Source: Bacteroides sp. | GTDB lineage: Bacteria; Bacteroidota; Bacteroidia; Bacteroidales; Bacteroidaceae | Assembly (NCBI GenBank): GCA_030152865.1 | Contig: JASLIW010000045.1 | Coordinates: forward strand, 1-50,305 | Direction of reading: 5' to 3' | Length of the DNA: 50,305 nt | Shown here: positions 23,776 through 32,033 of the stretch, piece after piece | Layout of the letters: the number at the start of each line of letters is the position of its first letter | Position numbering within the stretch: the stretch's first letter is position 1 | Program-made: the position numbers and the translations under genes | Notes under the pieces: model-generated | What the model saw: only the letters and a program-made list of their open reading frames with translations | Databases searched by the model: none | Told to the model about the DNA's origin: nothing

Positions 23776-25263
23776 ATGAAAACAATAAAAAATAATATAC
23801 ATAGGCTTTTGCTATTAGCCATTCTTTCACTTACTGTGGTGTCATGTAATCTAGATGAGTATCCAGAAGATAGCTTAGCAGAAGATCGGATTGAGTGGAA
23901 TAGTACAACAGATGTTGAGAAAGTACGTATGGGTATATACGCGCTTTATAGACAGGTGAATGGAGGAAACTTTACAACAGCTACCGACTATCAAGTAGAC
24001 TTGTTTAATGCCACAGTGGGTTACAATAATACGGCTGGAGATTTGTATCGCTGGGATTTTACCTCTTCTCAAGGGAGCATTACCCAGATATGGGCGAGTA
24101 ACTATAAGTTGATTGGAAACATCAACTATCTATTAATGAATATAGACAAGGTTGTTGCAGCTCATGAATCAGAACAAGCTTATTTAAAAAACACCAAAGG
24201 AGAAGCTCACCTTTTGCGTGCCATCGCTTATCATACCTTAGCCCTTCGTTTTGCGCCCTTGTATCAGGAAGATACTGCGGAGCAAGAGCTAGGACTTCCG
24301 CTAGAAGAAGTGGTGGATATTAAAGCATTGCCTGCACGTGCTACATTAGAAGAGACCTATCAGTTTATTCTCAAAGATTTAGCGCAAGCGCGTGCCTTAC
24401 TTAGCCAAAAGGGAAAACATAATGCAGAGTTTATGACTGTTGATGTGCTCGATGCTTTCGAGGCTCGCGTGGCTCTTTCTATGTCCAACTACTCCTTAGC
24501 TATGGAGCGAGTAGAAACTCTTGCAGATAAATACCCGCTAAGTAACTCAGTCGAAGAGTTTGCCAAGATGTGGCTCAAGGATACTAGCTCAGAAGTTATA
24601 TATCGCCACTTTGCATCGGTTGATGAGCGTCTAAATGAGTTTGATGTTTATTTGGAATTCGATCCCGCAAGTAAGGCCTACTCTCCACTTTATGTACCTA
24701 ATCAATGGGTTATAGACCTGTACGAAGATGAGGATATGCGTAAAGATGTGTTTTTTGTTAAAGACCTTATAAAATCATCTCGTGTAAGTGTTGATGATGT
24801 TTATATGTTAAACAAGTTCCCAGGAAACCCAGACTTACAAAAGATACCTCATGAATACTACCATAAGTACAAGCCATTCCGTATTGCGGAAATATACTTA
24901 ATCGCTGCCGAATCTGCCTTTATGCTTAAAGATGAAGCTAAAGCTGCATCTTGGTTGAATAAGCTCAGACAGGCACGTGCTGCTTCAGAAATAAAGCAGA
25001 CGGGTGAAGATTTATTTAAAGCTATCCAAGAAGAATGGGTACGTGAGTTTATAGGAGAGGGAATGCGTCTAAACCAGCTAGCAAGATGGGAAATGGCTAT
25101 GGATCGCTCGGATAAGTTGCCACAAAACCCTAAGCTTACCATTAACAGTCCTGGATTCAGTGATTTAGTAATTCCATCTAACAGTGAGAAATTTGTATGG
25201 GAAATACCTTATCATGATTTGGATGCCAACAAAAACATTATTCCAAATTGGAAAAACAACTAA
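23776..25263 (+). CDS. SusD/RagB-family nutrient-binding lipoprotein (pair 2)
   Basis: The 495-residue lipoprotein has lipobox VVSC (Cys24) and the same set of SusD segments as pair 1: KGEAHLLRAIAYHTLALRFA, KPFRIAEIYLIAAESAFM, WLNKLRQARAAS and EEWVREFIGEGMRLNQLARW. It should be the surface lid of the SusC encoded 10 nt upstream. Compared with its paralog at 19018, the stretches around the TPR helices and the C-terminal ring are conserved, while the middle (about residues 265-330) differs in sequence and length, as expected if ligand specificity has changed. A terminator follows. Confidence 0.94.
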   Translation: MKTIKNNIHRLLLLAILSLTVVSCNLDEYPEDSLAEDRIEWNSTTDVEKVRMGIYALYRQVNGGNFTTATDYQVDLFNATVGYNNTAGDLYRWDFTSSQGSITQIWASNYKLIGNINYLLMNIDKVVAAHESEQAYLKNTKGEAHLLRAIAYHTLALRFAPLYQEDTAEQELGLPLEEVVDIKALPARATLEETYQFILKDLAQARALLSQKGKHNAEFMTVDVLDAFEARVALSMSNYSLAMERVETLADKYPLSNSVEEFAKMWLKDTSSEVIYRHFASVDERLNEFDVYLEFDPASKAYSPLYVPNQWVIDLYEDEDMRKDVFFVKDLIKSSRVSVDDVYMLNKFPGNPDLQKIPHEYYHKYKPFRIAEIYLIAAESAFMLKDEAKAASWLNKLRQARAASEIKQTGEDLFKAIQEEWVREFIGEGMRLNQLARWEMAMDRSDKLPQNPKLTINSPGFSDLVIPSNSEKFVWEIPYHDLDANKNIIPNWKNN

Positions 25264-25298
25264 GCAAACAGCTTAGCGAAGATAAGCTAAAGTGAGTA

Positions 25299-25335
25299 CA
25301 GAGGGCTTGGATTGAAGAATCCAGGCCCTCTGTTT
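25299..25335 (+). terminator. Rho-independent terminator after susCD pair 2
   Basis: A 15-bp stem with one T-G wobble (CAGAGGGCTTGGATT, loop GAAG, AATCCAGGCCCTCTG) is followed by TTTGTGTG. Confidence 0.8.
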
Positions 25336-25390
25336 GTGTGTACTAATGAAGTCCTGCATAAATGTTTTTGTGCAAGAGCAAACAGCTGCT

Positions 25391-25424
25391 GTGTCAGGGT
25401 GAGAATGGGCATGTGTCCCTGACC
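25391..25424. repeat. Dispersed CCCTGA-rich intergenic repeat, copy C (divergent)
   Basis: GTGTCAGGG (25391-25399) and GTGTCCCTGACC (25413-25424) form a 7-bp inverted repeat GTCAGGG/CCCTGAC. It resembles parts of copies A (10675) and B (49377) but lacks the CCCTGATACAAG 12-mer, so membership of the family is tentative. Confidence 0.35.
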
Positions 25425-25479
25425 TTTTAAAAGCCGTAATAATATAGGATTTGAACAGTCAAACTGTCGCTTATTTTGT

Positions 25480-25487
25480 TATATTTG
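25480..25487 (+). promoter_or_regulatory. Putative -7 element of hflX
   Basis: TATATTTG (TAnnTTTG) lies 26 nt upstream of the hflX start; no good -33 is visible. Confidence 0.45.
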
Positions 25488-25512
25488 TTAGTAAGAACTT
25501 TAAAAGATTAGA

Positions 25513-26748
25513 ATGAAAGATTTTGTAATATCGGAAGTTAAAACTGAAACCGCTGTATTAGTAGGATTAATTACTCAATTTCAAGACGAAAGAACTACAG
25601 AAGAGTACTTAAATGAACTTGCGTTTTTGGCAGATACAGCAGGAGCAGTAGTCGTAGAACGATTTACTCAAAAGCTAGATCAAGAGAATCCCACCACCTA
25701 TATAGGAAAAGGAAAGCTAGATGAGATTCGCAACTATATTGATGAGAATGAGGTAGGTATGGTTATTTTTGATGACGAGTTATCTCCCCGACAACTTCGA
25801 AATATTGAAAAAGAACTCCAGATCAAGATATTGGATCGTACCTCTCTTATTCTAGATATTTTTGCCATGCGAGCCCAGACAGCAAGTGCCAAAACACAGG
25901 TTGAGCTGGCTCAGTATCAATATATGTTACCACGTTTGACACGTCTTTGGACTCACTTAGAGCGTCAAGGAGGTGGCTCGGGACCTGTGGGTTTACGTGG
26001 GCCTGGTGAGACACAGCTTGAGATGGACAAGCGAATCATTGGAGATCGTATCTCTTTCTTGAAGAAGAAACTAGAGAAAATAGATAAGCAGAAAGCGAGT
26101 CAACGCAAAAATAGGGGAGAGCTTATTCGTGTAGCTTTGGTAGGCTATACGAATGTGGGAAAATCTACCATCATGAATATGTTGGCCAAGAGTGAGGTCT
26201 TCGCAGAAAACAAACTCTTTGCAACCTTAGATACTACGGTGCGCAAGGTAGTTGTAGGCAACCTTCCTTTTCTATTATCAGATACGGTTGGATTTATACG
26301 TAAGCTCCCTACAGACTTAGTCGATTCCTTTAAATCTACTTTGGATGAGGTACGTGAAGCTGATTTACTAATTCATGTTGTAGATATTTCACACCCAAGC
26401 TTTGAGGAACATGTGCAAGTGGTCAATCAGACCCTGCAAGATATAGATTGTGGAGACAAACCCACCTTCCTGGTGTTTAATAAAATAGATGCCTATACTT
26501 ATGTTCAAAAAGAGGAGGATGATTTGACCCCAGCTACAGAAGAAAATCTGTCCTTGGACGAGTTGATGAATACTTGGATGGCTAAGACGAGTGACTGTAT
26601 GTTTATATCGGCCAAGAAGCGTACAAATCTCCAAGAGTTTAGGAAAGAAATATATAAGCGAGTGCGCGAGCTACATGTACAGCGCTATCCCTATAATGAT
26701 TTCTTATTCCCGATGTATGACAAAGAAGATTGGGAAGATTTAATTTAA
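25513..26748 (+). CDS. hflX: Ribosome-splitting GTPase HflX
   Basis: This 411-residue cytoplasmic GTPase should bind stalled or stressed 50S/70S ribosomes and split them. The N-terminal HflX domain (VLVGLITQFQDERTTEEYL) is followed by the glycine-rich family signature GGGSGPVGLRGPGETQLEMD at about residues 150-170. The G domain then has G1 GYTNVGKST near residue 213, G3 DTVGFIRKLP, and G4 NKID. The C-terminal end (KRVRELHVQRYPYNDFLFP) is that of the Bacteroidales proteins. Length is normal. It has a putative promoter of its own; fumarase follows after 85 nt on the same strand with a separate -7 element. Confidence 0.95.
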   Translation: MKDFVISEVKTETAVLVGLITQFQDERTTEEYLNELAFLADTAGAVVVERFTQKLDQENPTTYIGKGKLDEIRNYIDENEVGMVIFDDELSPRQLRNIEKELQIKILDRTSLILDIFAMRAQTASAKTQVELAQYQYMLPRLTRLWTHLERQGGGSGPVGLRGPGETQLEMDKRIIGDRISFLKKKLEKIDKQKASQRKNRGELIRVALVGYTNVGKSTIMNMLAKSEVFAENKLFATLDTTVRKVVVGNLPFLLSDTVGFIRKLPTDLVDSFKSTLDEVREADLLIHVVDISHPSFEEHVQVVNQTLQDIDCGDKPTFLVFNKIDAYTYVQKEEDDLTPATEENLSLDELMNTWMAKTSDCMFISAKKRTNLQEFRKEIYKRVRELHVQRYPYNDFLFPMYDKEDWEDLI

Positions 26749-26782
26749 TAGAGAATTATTTCTTTAATTAGATGTAAAAATT

Positions 26783-26790
26783 TAACTTTG
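26783..26790 (+). promoter_or_regulatory. Putative -7 element of the fumarase gene
   Basis: TAACTTTG (TAnnTTTG) lies 44 nt before the fumarase start, in an otherwise A+T-rich gap. Confidence 0.45.
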
Positions 26791-26833
26791 TGTATAGTAT
26801 ATGCACAGAGTATAAACATATAAAACAATAGTT

Positions 26834-28483
26834 ATGGCAACACCTCCATTTAAGTATCAAGCCCCTTTTCCTATGGGTAAAGATACTACAGAGTATTACT
26901 TATTGACAAAGGATTATGTATCCGTAAGCGAGTTTGAAGGCCAAGAGATCTTAAAGATTCAGCCCGAAGCCCTTAGTGTGTTAGCGAATCATGCTTTTCG
27001 TGATGTAGCATTTATGCTTCGTCCAGCTCATAATGAGCAAGTCGCTAAGATTTTGGCAGACCCCGAAGCTAGTGAGAACGACAAGTATGTAGCTTTAACC
27101 TTCTTGCGCAATGCAGAAGTATCAGCAAAAGGTAAGCTCCCTGTATGTCAAGATACGGGTACTGCTATCATTTTAGGAAAGAAAGGTCAAAACGTATGGA
27201 CCGGAGCCAATGATGAAGAGGCACTCTCTAAAGGCGTGTATAAGACCTATACAGAAGAAAATCTACGTTATTCTCAGAATGTGCCTTTAGATATGTACAG
27301 AGAGAAGAACACAGGTTGTAACCTACCAGCTCAGATAGACTTATTGGCTGTAGAGGGTAATGAGTACAACTTTCTTTGTATTGCTAAGGGAGGTGGTTCT
27401 GCCAACAAGACATTCTTATACCAAGAAACCAAGGCTTTGTTGAACCCTGAGAAACTGGTGCCTTTTCTAGTTGAAAAAATGAAAACTTTGGGTACAGCAG
27501 CTTGCCCTCCCTACCACATTGCTTTTGTAATTGGTGGTACATCTGCCGAGACCAACCTTAAAACTGTGAAGCTGGCTTCGGCTAAATATTACGACAATCT
27601 ACCGACTGAAGGTAATGAAGGCGGTCAGGCTTTTCGTGATATTGAACTTGAAAAACAGGTGCTAGAAGAAGCCAATAGAATTGGTTTAGGAGCTCAGTTT
27701 GGAGGTAAGTACATGGCTCATGATGTGCGTATTATTCGCTTGCCTCGACATGGTGCCTCATGCCCAGTAGGTATGGGAGTATCTTGTTCTGCCGATAGAA
27801 ATATTAAAGCTAAAATCAATAAAGAAGGTATTTGGATTGAGAAGCTAGATGATAATCCAGGAAGATTAATACCTGCAGAGCTTAAGGAAGCTGGTGAAGG
27901 AGAATCTGTACGGATAGATCTAAATAAGCCTATGAAAGAGGTCTTGGAAGAGCTATCTAAGTATCCTGTATCCACACGCTTATCACTTAGCGGTACGATA
28001 ATTGTAGCCCGTGATATTGCGCATGCTAAGCTGAAAGAGCGCTTAGATAAAGGGGAGGGCTTACCACAGTATGTAAAAGACCATCCTATTTATTATGCAG
28101 GCCCAGCTAAGACTCCTGAAGGTATGGCATGTGGCTCACTCGGACCTACTACGGCAGGACGTATGGATCCTTATGTTGAGCCTTTCCAAGCGAATGGTGG
28201 TAGCTTGATCATGTTGGCCAAAGGAAATCGCAGTCAGGTTGTAACAGATTCTTGTCAAAAGTATGGTGGATTCTACTTAGGTAGTATCGGTGGTCCAGCG
28301 GCTATTTTGGCACAAAATAACATCAAGAGTATTGAGTGTGTAGAATACCCTGAGCTAGGTATGGAAGCTATTTATAAAATAGAAGTAGAAGATTTCCCAG
28401 CCTTTATCTTAGTAGATGACAAAGGCAATGATTTCTTCAAACAATTAGAACCTCGTTGTGCTGATTGTGGATTGAATAAATAA
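26834..28483 (+). CDS. fumA: Class I (iron-sulfur) fumarate hydratase
   Basis: The 549-residue enzyme interconverts malate and fumarate with an oxygen-sensitive [4Fe-4S] cluster. The three cluster ligands fall at Cys105 (PVCQDTGT), Cys224 (AACPPYH) and Cys318 (GVSC), the positions known for E. coli FumA. The N-terminal two thirds is the alpha-type catalytic domain (KGGGSANKTFL substrate loop) and the C-terminal third is the beta domain (AGPAKTPEGMACGSLGPTTAGRMD). The tail FKQLEPRCADCGLNK has two extra Cys. With malate dehydrogenase at the other end of the window it would serve the reductive route to fumarate and succinate. Choice of the class I enzyme fits an anaerobe. Confidence 0.95.
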   Translation: MATPPFKYQAPFPMGKDTTEYYLLTKDYVSVSEFEGQEILKIQPEALSVLANHAFRDVAFMLRPAHNEQVAKILADPEASENDKYVALTFLRNAEVSAKGKLPVCQDTGTAIILGKKGQNVWTGANDEEALSKGVYKTYTEENLRYSQNVPLDMYREKNTGCNLPAQIDLLAVEGNEYNFLCIAKGGGSANKTFLYQETKALLNPEKLVPFLVEKMKTLGTAACPPYHIAFVIGGTSAETNLKTVKLASAKYYDNLPTEGNEGGQAFRDIELEKQVLEEANRIGLGAQFGGKYMAHDVRIIRLPRHGASCPVGMGVSCSADRNIKAKINKEGIWIEKLDDNPGRLIPAELKEAGEGESVRIDLNKPMKEVLEELSKYPVSTRLSLSGTIIVARDIAHAKLKERLDKGEGLPQYVKDHPIYYAGPAKTPEGMACGSLGPTTAGRMDPYVEPFQANGGSLIMLAKGNRSQVVTDSCQKYGGFYLGSIGGPAAILAQNNIKSIECVEYPELGMEAIYKIEVEDFPAFILVDDKGNDFFKQLEPRCADCGLNK

Positions 28484-28504
28484 GCATAACACATAACTCT
28501 ATAC

Positions 28505-28543
28505 ATAATAAAAGCGAGGCTGATTCAGCCTCGCTTTTATTAT
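28505..28543. terminator. Bidirectional terminator between fumarase and queA
   Basis: A perfect 19-bp inverted repeat centred on 28524 (arms ATAATAAAAGCGAGGCTGA and its complement). A-rich and T-rich flanks allow it to end transcripts from both convergent genes. Confidence 0.9.
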
Positions 28544-28563
28544 ATATTCCTATTTCTTCACCA

Positions 28564-29784
28564 CTAAGGAATTAATAAGGAAGAGTCTCCATAACTCAAG
28601 AAGCGGAAGTCATGGGCCAAAGCATAGTCGTAAATGGGCTTCCAATTACCTTTGACAAAAGCAGATACTAAGAGCAGTAAAGTGCTTTGAGGTTGGTGAA
28701 AGTTTGTAATCATTTTTTTGACAATGCGGTATTTATAGCTTGGTGCTATCATGATTTGTGTACTGGAGTGTAAAACATCTAAATCATGCTTATTCATAAA
28801 TTGAAGCACTGCTTCTAGCGCTTGAACAGCACTTAAGTCTGTTTGGGATTCATAGGCTTGCCATTGTGTGACATGTAGCTCCTCTTCTTTTAAGTTAGGC
28901 TGATTATGCAAGGCTACTCCGATATGGTAGAGACTCTCTAAGGTGCGTACCGATGTAGTTCCTACTGCTACGGCTTGACCTTGGTGTGCTAGTAAGCGCT
29001 CTAGGGTAGAACGGTGTATAGCAATATGCTCAGTGTGCATTTGATGATCCACGATGGCTTGGCTTTTAACAGGCTTAAATGTACCTGCACCTACATGTAG
29101 GGTAACTTCATCAAGTGTCATTCCTTTGTTCTGTAATTCTTGAAGAACTTCAGCTGTGAAGTGTAAGCCTGCTGTGGGTGCAGCTACCGAACCCTTGATC
29201 TTAGAATATACAGTCTGGTAGGTTTGCTTATCACTCTCTTCGGTGTTGCGGTTTAAATAGGGAGGAATAGGAAGCTCTCCGAAGTAATCTAGCAGATCGG
29301 CAAAAGTGATACTTTCGTTGTCCCATGAAAAATGGACGCAATGACTCGTACCGATCATTTCTCCTCTTTCTGCCGAGAGTCTGACTGCGACTCCTTTTAC
29401 CTTTATGTCTTTGTGTAAGGTTCCTTGCTTCCATTTTTTAGAGTTTCCAATCATACAAAGCCAGCTACAGTTTTGAGTCTGTTGGAAATTAAGGTTATAA
29501 TCGGCAGGTTGGTAAGGCTCTAAACAGAATACTTCTATAGTTGCGCCAGTTTCTTTTTGGAAGTGTAGTCTGGCTTGGATTACCTTGGTATTGTTGAATA
29601 CCATTAATTCATTAGGAGAAAGAAATGAAGCTAGGTTCTTAAACACACTTTCTTGAATCTCTCCATTATTATAAACTAAGAGTTTAGATTCATCCCTTTT
29701 GGAGAGTGGGTATTTTGCAATACGCTCATCAGTTAGTGGGTAGTTAAACTCTTTTATTTGGATCTGTTTTAGATTTTCTTCCAT
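28564..29784 (-). CDS. queA: S-adenosylmethionine:tRNA ribosyltransferase-isomerase QueA
   Basis: The 406-residue enzyme transfers and isomerises the ribosyl group of SAM onto 7-aminomethyl-7-deazaguanine at tRNA position 34, making epoxyqueuosine. The family segments are clear: FNYPLTDERIAKYPL at the N terminus, LMVFNNTKVIQARL, GSVAAPTAGLHFTAEVL, VTLHVGAGTFKPVK, AVGTTSVRTLESL and TNFHQPQSTLLLLVSAF near the C terminus. At 406 residues it is longer than the E. coli enzyme (356); I believe this longer form is usual in Bacteroidales. The gene is monocistronic with its own -7 element. Other queuosine genes are not in the window. Confidence 0.95.
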   Translation of the reverse strand: MEENLKQIQIKEFNYPLTDERIAKYPLSKRDESKLLVYNNGEIQESVFKNLASFLSPNELMVFNNTKVIQARLHFQKETGATIEVFCLEPYQPADYNLNFQQTQNCSWLCMIGNSKKWKQGTLHKDIKVKGVAVRLSAERGEMIGTSHCVHFSWDNESITFADLLDYFGELPIPPYLNRNTEESDKQTYQTVYSKIKGSVAAPTAGLHFTAEVLQELQNKGMTLDEVTLHVGAGTFKPVKSQAIVDHQMHTEHIAIHRSTLERLLAHQGQAVAVGTTSVRTLESLYHIGVALHNQPNLKEEELHVTQWQAYESQTDLSAVQALEAVLQFMNKHDLDVLHSSTQIMIAPSYKYRIVKKMITNFHQPQSTLLLLVSAFVKGNWKPIYDYALAHDFRFLSYGDSSLLIP

Positions 29785-29804
29785 CTTTATACTAAGTTAC
29801 GCAG

Positions 29805-29812
29805 CAAAAGTA
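29805..29812 (-). promoter_or_regulatory. Putative -7 element of queA
   Basis: The minus strand reads TACTTTTG (TAnnTTTG), 21 nt before the queA start; no clear -33. Confidence 0.45.
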
Positions 29813-29875
29813 GCGATATTTGTCGAAGAATAGAATACTTTGTATTTTAGATTATAGAAATTAAACTTAAGTAAA

Positions 29876-30928
29876 ATGAATATAGGAGATAAAGTTCGCT
29901 TTCTCAATGATGTAGGAGGCGGGATTATATCAGGATTTCAAGGTAAAGATACCGTTTTAGTACAAGATGAAGATGGCTTTGATATGCCTGTTCTACGCTC
30001 AGAGTGTATTGTAGTCCAAACAGATAGTTATAATCTTGAGATGACAGCTGAGGAGGCTCTGCAAGCTGAGATAGTAGCAGATAGTAATAAGGAAGAGGCC
30101 TTAGAATCTCCTGTCTTAGAAACGCCCGAGGGAGAAGTTTTAAACATATACTTAGCTTTTGTACCTAGAGATATTAAGTCTATCTCTACAAGCTCCTTCG
30201 ATGCGTATCTAGTCAACGATAGTAACTACTTTGTGTATTATACTTACTCCAATCAAGTTAGTGATGAGGCTTGGTCTTGTCGTTCACATGATTTAATAGC
30301 TCCCAATACAAAGCTATACTTAGAAACATTTACTAAATCTATACTTAATGAGCTAGAAACACTACGTGTTCAATTGATCTCGTTTAAGCATGATCGTAAT
30401 TATAAGCCCAAGCAACCGATAGATGTGGAATTGAGTTTAGATACGGTGAAATTCTATAAACTACATAGCTTCAAAGAGAATGACTTCTTTGAAGAAAAAG
30501 CCTTGCTGTATGATATTGTTGTCAATGATTACACAAAGGATGCTATTCGGATAGATCCTCAGGAGCTGAAAGAAGCTTTACTCGCAAAACCCGAGTTTCA
30601 AGTTCGAAAGTCAGCACCTATTCGCAAGAAAAAAAGTAATAAAACAGATGTAGTTGAGGTAGATCTTCATATCCATGAGCTCTTAGATGATACGCGTGGT
30701 CTGGATAATAAAGCTATATTAGAGTGCCAGCTCGCAGAGTTTCATAGGGTTATGAAAGCGCATTTAGGACAGAAAAAACAGCGTATAGTCTTTATCCATG
30801 GTAAGGGTGAAGGTGTACTTCGTAAAGCAATTATTCAAGAGCTGAAGAAGACCTACAAAAGCTGTACCTACCAAGATGCATCCTTTCAGGAGTATGGGTT
30901 TGGTGCTACTATGGTAAGTATTCGATAG
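29876..30928 (+). CDS. DUF2027-Smr domain protein
   Basis: The 350-residue protein starts with a small beta-barrel-like region (IGDKVRFLNDVGGGIISGF, then DMPVLRSECIVV) of the DUF2027 type found in Bacteroidetes. A middle domain runs from about residue 95 to 245, and a C-terminal Smr (small MutS-related) domain from about 260 to 350. The Smr core motifs are present: VDLHIHELLD (the D-x-H motif), FIHGKGEGVLRKAI (the HGxG motif) and a final YGFGATMV. Smr domains are nucleases or nucleic-acid binders; recent work in other bacteria links several to cleavage of mRNA at collided ribosomes. Function here is therefore likely nucleic-acid related but not defined. Divergent from queA. Confidence 0.88.
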   Translation: MNIGDKVRFLNDVGGGIISGFQGKDTVLVQDEDGFDMPVLRSECIVVQTDSYNLEMTAEEALQAEIVADSNKEEALESPVLETPEGEVLNIYLAFVPRDIKSISTSSFDAYLVNDSNYFVYYTYSNQVSDEAWSCRSHDLIAPNTKLYLETFTKSILNELETLRVQLISFKHDRNYKPKQPIDVELSLDTVKFYKLHSFKENDFFEEKALLYDIVVNDYTKDAIRIDPQELKEALLAKPEFQVRKSAPIRKKKSNKTDVVEVDLHIHELLDDTRGLDNKAILECQLAEFHRVMKAHLGQKKQRIVFIHGKGEGVLRKAIIQELKKTYKSCTYQDASFQEYGFGATMVSIR

Positions 30929-30940
30929 TCTAGATATAAA

Positions 30941-30972
30941 CAAAGAAGGAGCTGCTAGCAGCTCCTTCTTTG
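30941..30972. terminator. Bidirectional terminator between the Smr gene and lysO
   Basis: A perfect 32-bp palindrome (CAAAGAAGGAGCTGCT and its complement) lies between two convergent genes; A and T runs flank it on both strands. Confidence 0.85.
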
Positions 30973-30996
30973 CTTATATTATACTTGTGTTCGGCC

Positions 30997-31602
30997 TTAG
31001 ACAGAGAGTAAGAAGGTCACCAAGAAGACCACGCTTATGTCTAATATTAACCCATGGAAAATGCACACAATGGTATATTCTTTTCCAACAATCTTAGCTA
31101 TAGAGGGTAGGGTTGTATCTAGGGTTGTAGCTCCTCCTGCAGCAATAGGTGCAAATGTACCAAAGTATTTATAGAATAGTGGTGCACCCATTAGTGCTAT
31201 GATTTCACGCATAATATTGGATAATAAGGCTATGGTGGCTAGGTCAGCAGCTCCTTCCTTTTGGCTAATTAAAACACTAGACAAAGAGTAGTAGCCAAAT
31301 CCAGAACCAACAGCCATGCATTCAGTAGCATTATGATTGCTCAAGAAGAACCCTACTAATGCTGTGCCTATCAAGGTACCTAGAATAGTCATAACAGGGA
31401 GTAATAAAAGCCTAGGATTGATGCTTCGTAGGCTTCTCAATATTTTGGGGTCACTGCTAATCGTAATACCTATACAGAACATAAGAATACATAAAGCGTA
31501 AAAGCTAATGTTGTAAGTCAGTATAAAATCGGGTGCAAGGTTTTTTATACCCATAAACGTACCCAAAATAAAAAAGACAATAATAATTAAACTACCTTTC
31601 AT
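30997..31602 (-). CDS. LysO-family lysine exporter, C-terminal part
   Basis: The 201-residue membrane protein has about five to six helices and matches the C-terminal two thirds of LysO (E. coli YbjE, 299 residues), which exports lysine and the toxic analog thialysine. Recognisable segments are FCIGITISSDPKILRSL, the GSGFGYYSLSSVLISQKEGA loop with conserved acidic and glycine residues, and IMREIIALMGAPLFYKYFG followed by ATTLDTTLPSIAKIVG. The start ATG at 31602 comes three bases after the TAA of the N-terminal part and in the same reading frame. Both parts are needed to make the complete exporter, presumably as a complex. Substrate assignment is by family only. Confidence 0.85.
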   Translation of the reverse strand: MKGSLIIIVFFILGTFMGIKNLAPDFILTYNISFYALCILMFCIGITISSDPKILRSLRSINPRLLLLPVMTILGTLIGTALVGFFLSNHNATECMAVGSGFGYYSLSSVLISQKEGAADLATIALLSNIMREIIALMGAPLFYKYFGTFAPIAAGGATTLDTTLPSIAKIVGKEYTIVCIFHGLILDISVVFLVTFLLSV

Positions 31603-31605
31603 TCC

Positions 31606-31902
31606 TTATGACTTGTTACTTCTGTTAAGGAGGCGCCATAGGCCCCACGCGAAAAAGATACTCCCAGCAATCGCTCCAATTGTGATAAGAAGAGCTTCCA
31701 TTCCTATAATAGGTAGTTTATCAACTACCGTGTCATCAACTCCTACTTTAACGCCCAGGCAGAAAAGTAAAACCCAGATTAGAATTGTAATAAGTTTTCC
31801 TAGTTTTGTAAGGTTCTTACCTCTTAGGAAAAATCCTATGCCTAATCCCGCACTTAATGACCCAAGAATGGACAAAATAACCATCAATTCATCCTTTGAC
31901 AT
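31606..31902 (-). CDS. LysO-family lysine exporter, N-terminal part
   Basis: The 98-residue protein has three predicted helices (MVILSILGSLSAGLGIGFFL, LITILIWVLLFCLGVKVGV, and IIGMEALLITIGAIAGSIFF) and corresponds to the N-terminal third of LysO. I start at the ATG at 31902, not the in-frame GTG at 31944, because a TACCTTTG -7 element lies between them. The gene ends AGT-AAC-AAG-TCA-TAA and is followed by GGA-ATG of the C-terminal part, all in one frame. If TAA were read through, the joined product would have 301 residues, the size of the unsplit E. coli protein. LysO divided into two neighbouring genes is known in Bacteroidetes, so this is probably not a recent mutation. Confidence 0.8.
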   Translation of the reverse strand: MSKDELMVILSILGSLSAGLGIGFFLRGKNLTKLGKLITILIWVLLFCLGVKVGVDDTVVDKLPIIGMEALLITIGAIAGSIFFAWGLWRLLNRSNKS

Positions 31903-31922
31903 CGCTAATTTTAAATTTTGTG

Positions 31923-31930
31923 CAAAGGTA
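31923..31930 (-). promoter_or_regulatory. Putative -7 element of the lysO pair
   Basis: The minus strand reads TACCTTTG (TAnnTTTG), 21 nt before the ATG at 31902. It rules against the upstream GTG as the main start. Confidence 0.45.
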
Positions 31931-32033
31931 GGTATTTTTTCCACTCAAAAGAAGCTAGTATAAGGAACTTTTTTTATTTAACATTACTTCTTTGTAAATC
32001 TGTTTATAGGTGTTAATAATTAGGTAGTTAGCT

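Noticed and set aside
16039..25263. The near-identical SusC stretches considered as a recombination or phase-variation cassette.
   Set aside because: No inverted repeats, invertase gene or site-specific recombinase is present; ordinary tandem duplication is enough.
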